From IMG/VR virus record IMGVR_UViG_3300005536_000287, positions 1-37,132 of that record: DNA of 37,132 bases; one strand, given 5' to 3'. Shown in pieces: positions 19,983-27,587 of this stretch (positions within the stretch are counted from its first letter, which is position 1; every line of letters starts with the position of its first letter). The notes beneath the pieces were generated by a model. It worked only from the letters and a program-made list of their open reading frames with translations. It did not search any database and was not told where the DNA came from. A program made the translations under genes and the position numbers. The DNA comes from a virus.

Positions 19983-20546
19983 ATGCCGCCAACCCAGACC
20001 ACTGAAACCTTTCCCCGGCGCGTGCCGCTTGAAGCCGTTCGTGCTGACCTGGCTGTGCAGATTCCGTTGACCGTGAAGGCTGCCACTGGTGTGCGCCGCG
20101 CCGCGGTCCTCGGCGTTATTACAGCCACGGACTATATCCGCGAGCGCTCACGTTCAAATGCGGCCGCTGCTTACGCGGTCGGCGTCCAGGTGATCGAAGT
20201 CGACGACGCCTCGGTGTTTATTCCCGGCGACGTGCTGAAGCTCGAGGACGGCACCGCAGTCGGCACCATCGCCGCCGCTGGAGTGAACGTCGACGATAAC
20301 GAGCTCACGCTGGTTGCGGTGACCACCGCGGAGATCGCAGATGGCGATGCAGTTCTAGCCTCTGACGGCTCGCAGGTGGCAAAAGCGATCGCTGACGAAG
20401 CGGTAGCTGCAGCGCAGTCTGTCGATACTGTGTTGTCTCCTTATATCGGCGGCGCGCTGAAGCGCAGCCTGCTGATTGGATTGGACGATTCGGCGATCGC
20501 TGAACTCGGCGGCGCCGTATTTCCGGGCGACATTTTTAAGTTCTGA
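19983..20546 (+). CDS. Putative head decoration protein
   Basis: The 187-aa product is Ala/Val/Asp-rich and beta-predicted: VEVDDASVFIPGDVLKLEDG-like strands, then TAVGTIAAAGVN. Its C-terminus reads SPYIGGALKRSLLIGL, then DDSAIAELGGAV..GDIFKF. Proteins of this shape between scaffold and major capsid are usually decoration or stabilisation proteins that sit on the outer capsid. AGAGGAGAATTCCT precedes the ATG, a strong ribosome-binding site. The role is inferred from order and composition; the family was not securely matched. Confidence 0.65.
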   Translation: MPPTQTTETFPRRVPLEAVRADLAVQIPLTVKAATGVRRAAVLGVITATDYIRERSRSNAAAAYAVGVQVIEVDDASVFIPGDVLKLEDGTAVGTIAAAGVNVDDNELTLVAVTTAEIADGDAVLASDGSQVAKAIADEAVAAAQSVDTVLSPYIGGALKRSLLIGLDDSAIAELGGAVFPGDIFKF

Positions 20547-20557
20547 TTTTTGGTTAG

Positions 20558-20605
20558 GACACGCACGGGCAGAAATGCCCTGTACCACTCAAAGAGGAGC
20601 GGCTA
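20558..20605 (+). repeat. Small hairpin GGGCA-GAAA-TGCCC before capsid gene
   Basis: The sequence ACGGGCAGAAATGCCCTGT forms a 5-bp stem with a GAAA loop. It lies between the decoration and capsid genes and is followed by AGAGGAG, the capsid ribosome-binding site. It may be one of the dispersed palindromes of the host. Confidence 0.45.
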
Positions 20606-21664
20606 ATGATTACTTATCGATTTCCCACTAACGTTTCGGTCGACGGCGTGCTGCAGGAGTATGTCATTCAGCGCGAGAAGCTAAAGGGCATCAATTTGCT
20701 GCCTTTTCAAAATCTCTACACGCAGCGCGTTGTCTGGGACGAGTTGGATCGCGAGCGTGGCGCCACGGCTCCTCATAACATGAACGCCGATCCCAAGGTC
20801 GACGATCGGCCCGGTTCGAAACGTCATGAGTACACGCCCATCCCGCACAAAGAAACTGACCTTCTGACGGAGCGCGACATTCTTATGCCGGCCACGCTCG
20901 GCACGCTGGGCGGTGTTCTGGATCTGAGCACTGAGATCGGGCGCATCACCAAGGCGCGGGCCGACAAGAGTTACATTCGCGCTGAAATGGAAATCTGGCA
21001 GGCGCTGCGCGGCCATCTCCAGGTGAATGAGAATGGCGTAGTGGTTGACGAGGTTTTCCCGATTCAAACCTACAACGCTTTGGTGGATTGGGACGAATTT
21101 GAGACGGCCACAATCCTTGTCGACTTAATGAACGTTGCCTTGAAGTTTCGCTTCACCGGCGCGTCGGCTCGCGGGGCGGTAGGTTACCTCACGCAAACAA
21201 CGGCGAATTGGGTGTTGAGGAATATCAACCCCGATGACCTCAAGGGATTTCAAAATCAGAACTTCCTGTCGTTGCCTTACAGTCTCGACCAGGTGAACAC
21301 GATCCTGACTGCTCGCGGTCTTCCCACGCTCGAAGTTTATGACGAGGGCTACGTCGACGAGGAAGACGTAGAGCAACGATTTGTCGAAGACGGCGAAGTC
21401 GTCGTTATAGGCAAGCGGATGGACGGGAATCGCATTGGTGACTACGGTCTCACGCCGACCGCTCACCGCCAGGAGAACGGCCAGCCTGCGCCGGGCTTCT
21501 TCTCGATCGTTGAAGTCAACGGCCAGCCGAATCCAGGATCGGTGACTGTCGCCCAGCTCGGCTCCGGAAAGAATCCGAAGATTGAAATCACGGGCGGCAT
21601 GTACGGCGGTCCTCGTCTCAAGTACCCCCGGTCGGTCGTGAAGATGGATGTGAAGCTGACGTAA
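20606..21664 (+). CDS. Major capsid protein (lambda gpE-type HK97 fold)
   Basis: The 352-aa product carries features of the phage major capsid E family: an N-terminal arm, a region with RERGATAPHNMNAD, then ILMPATLGTLGGVLDLSTE, an IRAEMEIWQALRG-like helix of the spine, and the A-domain block VYDEGYVDEEDVEQRFVEDG, then VVVIGKR. The C-terminus FFSIVE..., then YPRSVVKMDVKLT is typical. The order scaffold, decoration, E-type capsid is lambda-like, whereas Mu itself uses gpT, so the head module is mosaic. AGAGGAG lies before the ATG. It would form the icosahedral shell. Confidence 0.85.
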   Translation: MITYRFPTNVSVDGVLQEYVIQREKLKGINLLPFQNLYTQRVVWDELDRERGATAPHNMNADPKVDDRPGSKRHEYTPIPHKETDLLTERDILMPATLGTLGGVLDLSTEIGRITKARADKSYIRAEMEIWQALRGHLQVNENGVVVDEVFPIQTYNALVDWDEFETATILVDLMNVALKFRFTGASARGAVGYLTQTTANWVLRNINPDDLKGFQNQNFLSLPYSLDQVNTILTARGLPTLEVYDEGYVDEEDVEQRFVEDGEVVVIGKRMDGNRIGDYGLTPTAHRQENGQPAPGFFSIVEVNGQPNPGSVTVAQLGSGKNPKIEITGGMYGGPRLKYPRSVVKMDVKLT

Positions 21665-21683
21665 TTCTCGCTTGGTTAGCGCA

Positions 21684-21962
21684 ATGGCCGATGCGAATCC
21701 CAGGGTCCATCTTGGCGAGTTGCCGCTGACGGCCGAGTGGCAGGTGTATGTGGCGCCCATCAATTGTTCCTGTATCGAGTTGACCGCCGATAAGGATTGG
21801 GCCTGGTGTAGCGATAAAGAGTCGGGAGCGGTTAGAGCGGTGCCGGCGTTTCAGCGAGAGATGGTTGTTCCTAAGGTCGACAGGCTGATCATGAAAGGCG
21901 AGCCGGTAGTCTGGGTCAAGGCAGAAGAAGAGGGAACGTTGTTCGAAAAGTGCGTGAGGTGA
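21684..21962 (+). CDS. Small protein after capsid, unknown
   Basis: The 92-aa product is mixed beta/alpha (WQVYVAPINCSCIELTADKD, then WAWCSDKESGAVRAVPAFQR, then VVWVKAEEEGTLF). It has Cys at three places, but not as a zinc ribbon. The position right after the capsid gene suggests a head-completion or tail-interface protein; this is a guess. The chosen ATG has no convincing ribosome-binding site; TTG 21672 is an alternative. It ends just before the next start. Confidence 0.5.
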   Translation: MADANPRVHLGELPLTAEWQVYVAPINCSCIELTADKDWAWCSDKESGAVRAVPAFQREMVVPKVDRLIMKGEPVVWVKAEEEGTLFEKCVR

Positions 21963-21964
21963 GG

Positions 21965-22564
21965 ATGAAGGATTCGCGGACAAATTTGGCGGTTGCTGTG
22001 GCGGCAATTCTCCTGGCCGTGCTCTGGCCGGTTCGCGCACAGCAAAACGTTTCCGCGGGCGGCGCCGTCTCGATCGTGCAGGGCGGCAATACTGCCACAG
22101 TCTCCGCGTCCAATGCGCTCAAGGTTGACGGCTCGGCCGTAACACAACCAGTAAGCGGCACCTTCTGGCAATCCACGCAACCGGTCTCCGGTCCGTTGAC
22201 GGACGCGCAACTGCGAGCTTCGGCCGTCCCGGTAACCGGCAGCTTCAGCGCCACACCTCTGACGGGCTGCGGCTCTACCAACTACGACTCCGGGATTATT
22301 ACGATCCCAAACTCGACGACTGTCCTGACGTCGACCGCAACCTGCGTGAGCGTAATCATCCTGATCAATCTCACCAGCACGCAGCAGACCTGCACGGTCA
22401 CCGATGGCCAGGGCTCGCCGGCGAATCTAGTCCCACCAAATTTTGATCTCTGGCCGAAGACTGACGCCGTCTTTAATCGCTATGGAGCGAAGGCGCTGAG
22501 CGGGATCAAGTGGAGCTGCACCAACGCTGCAGCAGTGGCGGGAATTGTGAGAGGTAACCAATGA
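21965..22564 (+). CDS. Exported virion-module protein 1
   Basis: The 199-aa product starts with a strong signal peptide (MKDSRTN, core LAVAVAAILLAVLW, cleavage after VRA). The mature part is Ser/Thr/Val-rich beta sequence (SAGGAVSIVQGGNTATVSAS, then VDGSAVTQPVSGTFWQ) with a Cys-containing C-terminal domain (STATCVSVIILINLTSTQQT). TQPVSG-like units are seen twice, as in many phage structural proteins. GGTGAGG precedes ATG 21965. A signal peptide on a gene between capsid and neck is unusual. The ATGA overlap with the next gene shows the three exported genes are linked. Confidence 0.65.
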   Translation: MKDSRTNLAVAVAAILLAVLWPVRAQQNVSAGGAVSIVQGGNTATVSASNALKVDGSAVTQPVSGTFWQSTQPVSGPLTDAQLRASAVPVTGSFSATPLTGCGSTNYDSGIITIPNSTTVLTSTATCVSVIILINLTSTQQTCTVTDGQGSPANLVPPNFDLWPKTDAVFNRYGAKALSGIKWSCTNAAAVAGIVRGNQ

Positions 22565-23016
22565 GCCGGCCAATACCACTTCACTATGCGCTGATCCTGT
22601 TCCTGCTTGTTGGCGGTGTCGTCGCTTCGCCTGAGCTGACGGCGTCGAACAATGGTAGCGAAGTGCGCTGTGATTCGTCCGTTGTCATCAACCAGGCGAC
22701 GGCAACAACCACGCAGCTCGTCGCGCTTTCCGCAGGGAAGAAAGTCTACGTTTGCAGTGCGACAGTGAACCAGGTGGGCGCCACCACCGCGCCGACATTC
22801 AAGTTTGTGTACGGCACGGGGGCCAACTGCGCCACCAGCCCCGTTGATTTGACCGGAGTCATCAGCGGCGCAAACGTCGCCGGCACGATTACAAATGTTC
22901 AGCTCGGGGGGAACGGCCTGGGCTATGTATTTTCGACGCCGGCGAGCCAGGCGCTTTGCATTACGACCACGACCACGCAGGCGCAGAAAGGTCTGCTGAG
23001 TTACACGCAATTTTAG
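22561..23016 (+). CDS. Exported virion-module protein 2
   Basis: The 151-aa product has a signal peptide (MSRPIPLHYALILFLLVGGVVAS). A beta domain follows in which CDSSVVINQATATTTQLVAL, then GKKVYVCSATV, then FKFVYGTGANCATSPVDLTG, then GYVFSTPASQALCITT, resembles a widespread small domain of phage structural proteins with four Cys. This family resemblance is from memory and unconfirmed. The Cys probably form disulphides, which fits export. It overlaps the upstream stop by four bases. Confidence 0.65.
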   Translation: MSRPIPLHYALILFLLVGGVVASPELTASNNGSEVRCDSSVVINQATATTTQLVALSAGKKVYVCSATVNQVGATTAPTFKFVYGTGANCATSPVDLTGVISGANVAGTITNVQLGGNGLGYVFSTPASQALCITTTTTQAQKGLLSYTQF

Positions 23017-23018
23017 GA

Positions 23019-23039
23019 GGCAGTCGGCAGGAGGCAGGA
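23019..23039 (+). repeat. Heptamer array (3 x 7 nt) supplying an RBS
   Basis: The units are GGCAGTC, GGCAGGA and GGCAGGA. The array ends in AGGAG, 8 bases before ATG 23048, and so serves as its ribosome-binding site. Confidence 0.6.
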
Positions 23040-23047
23040 GAACGAAA

Positions 23048-23584
23048 ATGAATATCAATAAAAATTCGCTTAACAGGAACACACCGATCCTTGCGGCCGC
23101 AGTAGTCGCAATCGTTGCCATGCTGCTTTCCACTTTCCTGGTGAGCCATACGGAGGCGGCAGCCGCGTTGTGGTCCATTGCCCGGACCGGGAGCGCAATT
23201 AGCATCGCCGACACCGGCGCAATATCCATCGCGCCAAAGTCCGGCAAGCGCACAACCGTGACTCGCGGGTTTGTTCCCTACTCGACGAAGACCGTGCTTA
23301 CACCTGGTGCGAACGTCACCGTGGATTCGACGCTCGGCAACTACTTCACGCTGACGCCGGCTGAAGCGGAAAACATCAACGCCACCACAGTCGGAGCGCA
23401 GGGCCAGCCGTTGATCATTGAAGTTGTCACGTCAGGCACAAACAGCTACGTGCTGACCTTCAATACCAACTTCAAGTCGACCGGCACTCTGACCACGGGC
23501 ACCGTGAGCGCCAAGACTTTCGTGATTTCTTTTTTAAGCAACGGCACAAACTACGTTGAGACCGGCCGCACAGCAGCGCAGTAA
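23048..23584 (+). CDS. Exported or membrane-anchored virion-module protein 3
   Basis: The 178-aa product has an N-terminal hydrophobic helix (TPILAAAVVAIVAMLLSTFLV, about residues 12-32) that serves as signal or anchor. The rest is a beta domain (ANVTVDSTLGNYFTLTPA, then EAENINATTVGAQGQPLIIE, then SYVLTFNTNFKSTGTLTTG). This is of the type found in phage fibre and head-fibre proteins. The array just upstream provides the ribosome-binding site. It completes a run of three exported genes placed inside the head/neck gene order. Confidence 0.65.
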   Translation: MNINKNSLNRNTPILAAAVVAIVAMLLSTFLVSHTEAAAALWSIARTGSAISIADTGAISIAPKSGKRTTVTRGFVPYSTKTVLTPGANVTVDSTLGNYFTLTPAEAENINATTVGAQGQPLIIEVVTSGTNSYVLTFNTNFKSTGTLTTGTVSAKTFVISFLSNGTNYVETGRTAAQ

Positions 23585-23587
23585 GGG

Positions 23588-23612
23588 GACCGGCGCTTAG
23601 CGCCTGACGGTC
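23588..23612 (+). promoter_or_regulatory. Hairpin before gp36 gene
   Basis: GACCG(23588-23592) pairs with CGGTC(23608-23612), and the inner GCGC-TTA-GCGC stacks on it, with CTGA bulged on the 3' side. TTT follows, then the gp36 ATG after 8 bases. It could be an attenuator or a processing stem between the exported genes and the neck genes. Confidence 0.5.
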
Positions 23613-23620
23613 TTTGAAAA

Positions 23621-24070
23621 ATGGGCGTTTACATTAGCCAGGCAGAAATTGAAACGCGCATCGAGCGAACAAAGCTGATTCAGCTTACCGACGATGCCCG
23701 GACCGGTGACGTGAATGCGGCGGTAGTGGCAGCCGCTATCACTGACGCCGAAGGAACCTTCGACTCATACGCTCGCACGCGCTACACCCTCCCGGTGCCT
23801 GTTACTCAAAAGGTCAAATCAATTTGCCTGGATATCGCGGTCTTCAAGCTGTTCGAACGCAGGGCGTCAACGAAGGACGGGATCTTTGAACTTAAAGAGC
23901 GGGCCTACGACAAGGCAATCAAATTCCTCGAGGCGATCGCGAAGGGCACGGCGGCGCTTGATGTGCCAGCGGCAGAAGAGACGAAAACAAATCCGGCCAG
24001 CGCCGACGAGGTCTTAAGCGGTTCGTCACGGCCGTCGCCGTTTTCGGATGACAACTTACGGAATTTCTAA
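23621..24070 (+). CDS. DUF1320 protein (Mu gp36), neck
   Basis: The 149-aa product shows the DUF1320 pattern: a start with YISQAEIETRIERTKLIQLT, then AAITDAEGTFDSYARTRYTL, then PVTQKVKSICLDIAVFKLFE. This is the family's ytt.edL.......l..Ltd....g......v..ai.dA...idsyl..rY.lP pattern. Gp36 of Mu belongs to the head-tail joining region, probably a head completion or adaptor protein. The C-terminal 30 residues are Ser/Pro/Asn-rich. No ribosome-binding site is clear; the hairpin described before it is 8 bases from the ATG. Confidence 0.85.
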   Translation: MGVYISQAEIETRIERTKLIQLTDDARTGDVNAAVVAAAITDAEGTFDSYARTRYTLPVPVTQKVKSICLDIAVFKLFERRASTKDGIFELKERAYDKAIKFLEAIAKGTAALDVPAAEETKTNPASADEVLSGSSRPSPFSDDNLRNF

Positions 24071-24090
24071 TTGTCCTGCTCTTTGAATCT

Positions 24091-24594
24091 ATGGCTGAAG
24101 ACATCCACGGGCTGAGGTTACTACTGGATCGTATCGGGCAGATGGAGCAGGACGTGCGCCATGCCGATCGCGTGCTCAGGGTTGCCGGCGAGCTCGTGGT
24201 CACCTCGGTCCATAAGAATTTCCAGCAGGAAGGCCGGCCAAAAAAGTGGACGCCGCTTAGGCCCGCGACGATAGCCGCCCGGCGCAGAGGTAAAGGTCGC
24301 GGGGGAGTCAAGATTCTCCAGGAGAACATCCATCTACTAGGCGGCATTCATAAGGAAGTTGTAGCCGGGGGAGTAAAAATCGCAACTAGTCCGCTCCCGT
24401 ATGCCAGACGCCAACACTTCGGTTACGTGGGATCAATGAAGATGGGGTGGGACAGACGGGCAGGGAGGCCCACCAAATCAGGTGGACCGGGCCGAGGACA
24501 CGCTTTCACGCCGGCGCGGCCGTATCTGATGATCCAGCCCGAAGACATCACGGACATCGGCAACGTCTTTCGCCGGCACATCGCTCGTAAATAG
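24091..24594 (+). CDS. Virion morphogenesis protein (Mu gpG / P2 gpS-like)
   Basis: The 167-aa product has the family hallmarks: an N-terminal helix (LRLLLDRIGQMEQDVRHADR), then FQQEGRPKKWTPLRPATIAA, then RRRGKGRGGVKILQ, an LPYARRQHFG segment and a C-terminal RPYLMIQPEDITDI. In Mu and P2 this protein participates in tail completion and head-tail joining. It is in the expected position after gp36 and before gp37. The Ala-Arg-Pro-Tyr motif corresponds to the conserved pARpflg of the family. The start has no strong ribosome-binding site. Confidence 0.85.
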   Translation: MAEDIHGLRLLLDRIGQMEQDVRHADRVLRVAGELVVTSVHKNFQQEGRPKKWTPLRPATIAARRRGKGRGGVKILQENIHLLGGIHKEVVAGGVKIATSPLPYARRQHFGYVGSMKMGWDRRAGRPTKSGGPGRGHAFTPARPYLMIQPEDITDIGNVFRRHIARK

Positions 24595-24606
24595 AAAGGT
24601 CAACTT

Positions 24607-24687
24607 ATGCGCAGGAAACTTTGGCTCGTATTGATGTTGGTCCTGGTGCTCGGTACCTCCGGAGGCAGCCAGTTCTGCGGACAGTAG
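24607..24687 (+). CDS. 26-aa signal-peptide-like mini-protein
   Basis: AAAGG lies 8 bases before ATG 24607. The frame encodes MRRKLWLVLMLVLVLG, then TSGGSQFCGQ, then a TAG stop four bases before the gp37 start. It is a basic n-region plus an 11-residue hydrophobic core and almost nothing else. It may be a small membrane peptide, a leader for translational coupling to gp37, or a decayed exported gene like the three upstream. A lipobox is not present, because the residues before the Cys do not fit. Confidence 0.4.
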   Translation: MRRKLWLVLMLVLVLGTSGGSQFCGQ

Positions 24688-24691
24688 GAAA

Positions 24692-25315
24692 ATGCCGGAG
24701 TTCGATTTCTTTGTCGGTGGGATTGAAGACGGCATCACTGAAATCTTGTGGGCCGCATTGGGTAGCGCGGCAGAGCCGCCAGGTTATTTGAATGAGATCG
24801 CAATGTACGGTGGAGAGCTCGACGAGAAAGTCCTGAAGCAGTTCATCGACGAGCTCACACCGCGCTTCCCGTTAATGCTCGTGACCTATGGCGACGGTGA
24901 AGACGATCTCGCACCGGCAACCGCTCCGGTCTTTGGCGAGCCGCGAATCTGGCGCCACGACTGCACGTTCAGCGTTATCTGCTGCTCAGACGACGCCCGC
25001 GGCGAGACGGACCAGCGAAGGGGTGTTGGCGGTGCTTACCAGATGGTTGCGGATGCGCGGAGGCTGTTAGCCGGCCGGCAGTTGAAAAAGGAAGGCACGC
25101 TATTGACGTTCGAGCCACTACGACCTTCCGGAGTGGAATACCTGGCCCGGCTGCCGCAGCTCACGGCCTATTCGGTCCACTTCGATACTTACTTTAAATG
25201 GACCGAGCCCGACAGGCGCGCTGCCGGTATCCCGGTTGAAGGATTGATTTTTGATGTAACACCGCTCGGTGGGCCAACTCGGCCAGGCGGAAAACCCGGA
25301 GTGATATTCGAATGA
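24692..25315 (+). CDS. Gp37 (DUF1834-like) tail terminator candidate
   Basis: The 207-aa product matches the Mu gp37 group: IEDGITEILWAALGSAAEPP, then DELTPRFPLMLVTYGDGEDD, then a strand rich in IWRHDCTFSVICCSDDARGE, and a C-terminal DVTPLGGP segment. This family lies between gpG and the sheath in Mu-like phages and is considered a tail-end/neck protein. It overlaps the next gene by four bases. There is no separate ribosome-binding site beyond GTAGGAAA. Confidence 0.75.
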   Translation: MPEFDFFVGGIEDGITEILWAALGSAAEPPGYLNEIAMYGGELDEKVLKQFIDELTPRFPLMLVTYGDGEDDLAPATAPVFGEPRIWRHDCTFSVICCSDDARGETDQRRGVGGAYQMVADARRLLAGRQLKKEGTLLTFEPLRPSGVEYLARLPQLTAYSVHFDTYFKWTEPDRRAAGIPVEGLIFDVTPLGGPTRPGGKPGVIFE

Positions 25316-25542
25316 TAGTCAAAAATTTATACGCACAGCCGCTCACGCTTTCGGACGGCACGGTGCTCTCGGCCGCGGGCACTGAAGGCTCAGCCAAAAC
25401 CGTTGCCGCCCTCGACGAGCGCGATATTAAACGCCTGGTGCGTCGCGAGCTGATTAGCGTGCGCGACGATGAGATTCAGGCGGCGGCCCCGAGTCCGAAG
25501 CAACCCAAAGCCCAAAGTTCTGAGACGGTGAAGGAGACCTAA
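25312..25542 (+). CDS. Gp38 (DUF2635-like) small protein
   Basis: The 76-aa product has an N-terminal part (MIVKNLYAQPLTLSDGTVLS, then AAGTEG..., then LDERDIKRLVRRELISVRDD). This matches the pattern of Mu gp38/DUF2635 proteins (kP......g....p..G..v....w..rl..GDv). The C-terminus is Pro/Ser/Lys-rich. It always precedes the tail sheath in Mu-like phages, as here with a 2-base gap. The precise function is unknown. It overlaps gp37 as ATGA. Confidence 0.6.
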   Translation: MIVKNLYAQPLTLSDGTVLSAAGTEGSAKTVAALDERDIKRLVRRELISVRDDEIQAAAPSPKQPKAQSSETVKET

Positions 25543-25544
25543 CA

Positions 25545-27080
25545 ATGCAAAGCTTAGTCGTTGAAAGCAGCAAGCCCGGTGTGATCGCGATCATCAACGC
25601 CGGCCAGGTTGCGCGGTCAGTCGAGCGGCAGCCGACCTCCACATTCTTTGTGGTTGGCTATTCGCCCTGGGGGCCGACAGAGTCTCCCCGAACCATTACG
25701 AGCTGGGCTGACTACGTGCGTCAGTTTGGCGGCTTCGATGCCAACTCCTATTTGGACGACGCGCTCTATACTTTCTTCAATCTCTTCCCCGGCGCCCAGG
25801 CAGTCGTCTGTCGCGTCGTTGGTGACGCGGCGGCCGTAGGTACGTTGTCTTTGAAAGACCGCTCTGCCGGCGCCGGCCTCAACACGCTGCGGGTCGACAA
25901 GAAATATCCGTCAACCCGAGTCGATGTGAAGGTAACGATCGAAGATGGGACAGATGCCGACACCTTCAAGCTGACTGTTCGCAGCGCCTTCCTTCAACGC
26001 AAGGAAATTTACGACAACCGGTCGATGAACGACGCCGCCACACTGGCGGAGATCAATCAGAAATCTCAGCTCGTCGCAGTTACCGATCTCGGCAGCGCGA
26101 CCGCCTCGCCAAACGATAATCCTCGCGTGCTTGTTGAGACAGCGCTGTCTGACGGCAGTGATGATTTCGCGGGACTCGCCGCTGCCGACTACATCGGAAC
26201 CGACAATGACGTAACTCGCACCGGCCTTCAGACCTTCAAGGACGAAGCGTTTGGCACCGGCCAGGTGGCGATCCCTGGATTGACCACCGATGCGGTCCAC
26301 GCCGCTTTAGTAGCGCACGCTGAAACCTTCCACCGGCTCGCGTTGATTGATCCGCCACTCGCTTCTGACAAGGACGACGTGGTCACGGTCCGCGACAACT
26401 ACGGCACCTGGTACGGCGCTATCTATTGGCCCTGGGTGGAAGTACTCGATTACGAAGGCACCGGCGCCAGAAAGTTTATTCCGCCTTCGGCCTTCGCCGC
26501 GGGTGAATGCGCCAGAGGCGACCGCACGATCGGGACGCACCGGGCGCCGGCGAATCTCGCCTCCATTCCGGGAGCGATCGGTGTGGAGCTCACGTCCGGA
26601 GGCGCATCGCAAACCGATGACAATACAAGGGAGTTCCTGAACGGCCATGAAGTCAACGTCATCGCGACGTTGCCGGAACAGGGCGTTCGAGTTTATGGAG
26701 CGCGCGTGATGACCGCCGATCGCCGCGTCTCCTGGGTCCATCAAATCCGACTGCTCAACCTCTTCTACTACTCGCTGAAAGTTGCCTATAGCTGGGCAGT
26801 GTTTTCAGTCGTCGACGGCGGCGGCCGGCTCTTCCGCGATCTCCGCACTACCGGCTCGGCATTTCTTCGCAGCTTTTGGCAGTCGGGCGCGCTCTACGGA
26901 AAGAAAGAGGAAGAGGCTTTCAGCGTAGTCGCCGACGCCAGCAACAACCCTCCGGGAGAGCTGGAGGAAGGCCGCGTTCATGTTCAGGTTGGGGTAAAGA
27001 TTTCACCGACTGCTGAACAGATCTTCGTCAACATCGACAACGTGCCGTTGTTCCAGGACCTGGGCATCCTGCAGTCGTAA
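25545..27080 (+). CDS. Contractile tail sheath protein
   Basis: The 511-aa product has the sheath fold signature. The N-terminus SKPGVIAIINAGQVARSVER, then TFFVVGYSPWGPTESPRTIT, then WADYVRQFGGFDANSYLDDA, then LYTFFNLFPGAQAVVCRVVG is the canonical first domain. The C-terminal domain contains VRVYGARVMTADRRVSWVHQ, then an SYFLRSFWQSGALYGKK-like region and a final VHVQVGVKISPTAEQIFVNI. Polymerised subunits contract to drive the tube. GAGACCTAACA precedes the ATG. The region after the stop holds two dispersed palindromes. Confidence 0.93.
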   Translation: MQSLVVESSKPGVIAIINAGQVARSVERQPTSTFFVVGYSPWGPTESPRTITSWADYVRQFGGFDANSYLDDALYTFFNLFPGAQAVVCRVVGDAAAVGTLSLKDRSAGAGLNTLRVDKKYPSTRVDVKVTIEDGTDADTFKLTVRSAFLQRKEIYDNRSMNDAATLAEINQKSQLVAVTDLGSATASPNDNPRVLVETALSDGSDDFAGLAAADYIGTDNDVTRTGLQTFKDEAFGTGQVAIPGLTTDAVHAALVAHAETFHRLALIDPPLASDKDDVVTVRDNYGTWYGAIYWPWVEVLDYEGTGARKFIPPSAFAAGECARGDRTIGTHRAPANLASIPGAIGVELTSGGASQTDDNTREFLNGHEVNVIATLPEQGVRVYGARVMTADRRVSWVHQIRLLNLFYYSLKVAYSWAVFSVVDGGGRLFRDLRTTGSAFLRSFWQSGALYGKKEEEAFSVVADASNNPPGELEEGRVHVQVGVKISPTAEQIFVNIDNVPLFQDLGILQS

Positions 27081-27084
27081 ATCA

Positions 27085-27145
27085 GAACCGGGAGCGGTAG
27101 CGACCGGGTAAAGAAAGACAGCAGGCAAGACGCCTGCGCTCCTAA
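27085..27145 (+). repeat. Two dispersed repeats between sheath and tube genes
   Basis: The first, GAACCGGGAGCGGTAGCGAC followed by CGGGT (27085-27109), has CCGG/CCGGG repeats around GCGGTAGCG. The second, AGCAGGC-AAGAC-GCCTGCG followed by CTCC (27122-27143), matches the palindromes at 4114 and 15660. They lie before a good AGGAG ribosome-binding site. Confidence 0.6.
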
Positions 27146-27158
27146 AGGAGAAGTTTAG

Positions 27159-27584
27159 ATGTCAACCAAAAATCGATTCGTGGTGGAGATTGAAGGCATT
27201 GATCAGATTCGCGCCACGAAGGTGGACGGCCTCGACGTGATCAAGCACACGCCGGCGAAGTTGATGATCGGCAATCGGCCCAACCCAATCCACGGCCGTG
27301 GCAATTACGAGGTGGGCGAAGTCACTGTCAGTCATGCCGAGGACCTCGGGCAGACGGCGGAGCAGGTTTTCCTTTGGCACCAGAACTACATCAAGGGATT
27401 TGACCTGGCTAAGCGAAATGCTCGCGTGGTGGAAATGGGCGAAGACGGCGTGTCGGTAGTGGCCGAGTATGAGTTGCAAAACTGCGTGCCGACCAGCTTC
27501 AAAAACGACGGCATGGACGCAACCAGCAGCGACCACGCGTTCTTCACCTTTGGTTTCCAGCCTGAAGATTCGAGCCGGTTTTAG
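27159..27584 (+). CDS. Tail tube protein (T4 gp19-like)
   Basis: The 141-aa product has the short tube-protein form: NRFVVEIEGIDQIRATKVDG, then LMIGNRPNPIHGRGNYEVGE, then WHQNYIKGFDLAKRNARVVE, then a VSVVAEYELQNCVPTSFKND C-terminus. This matches T4 gp19/pfam06841-type tubes and those of contractile injection systems more closely than the P2 FII or Mu gpM tube. Hexamers stack inside the sheath. A strong AAAGGAGAAG precedes the ATG. The match places a T4/CIS-like tube inside a Mu-like gene order. Confidence 0.85.
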   Translation: MSTKNRFVVEIEGIDQIRATKVDGLDVIKHTPAKLMIGNRPNPIHGRGNYEVGEVTVSHAEDLGQTAEQVFLWHQNYIKGFDLAKRNARVVEMGEDGVSVVAEYELQNCVPTSFKNDGMDATSSDHAFFTFGFQPEDSSRF

Positions 27585-27587
27585 ATC

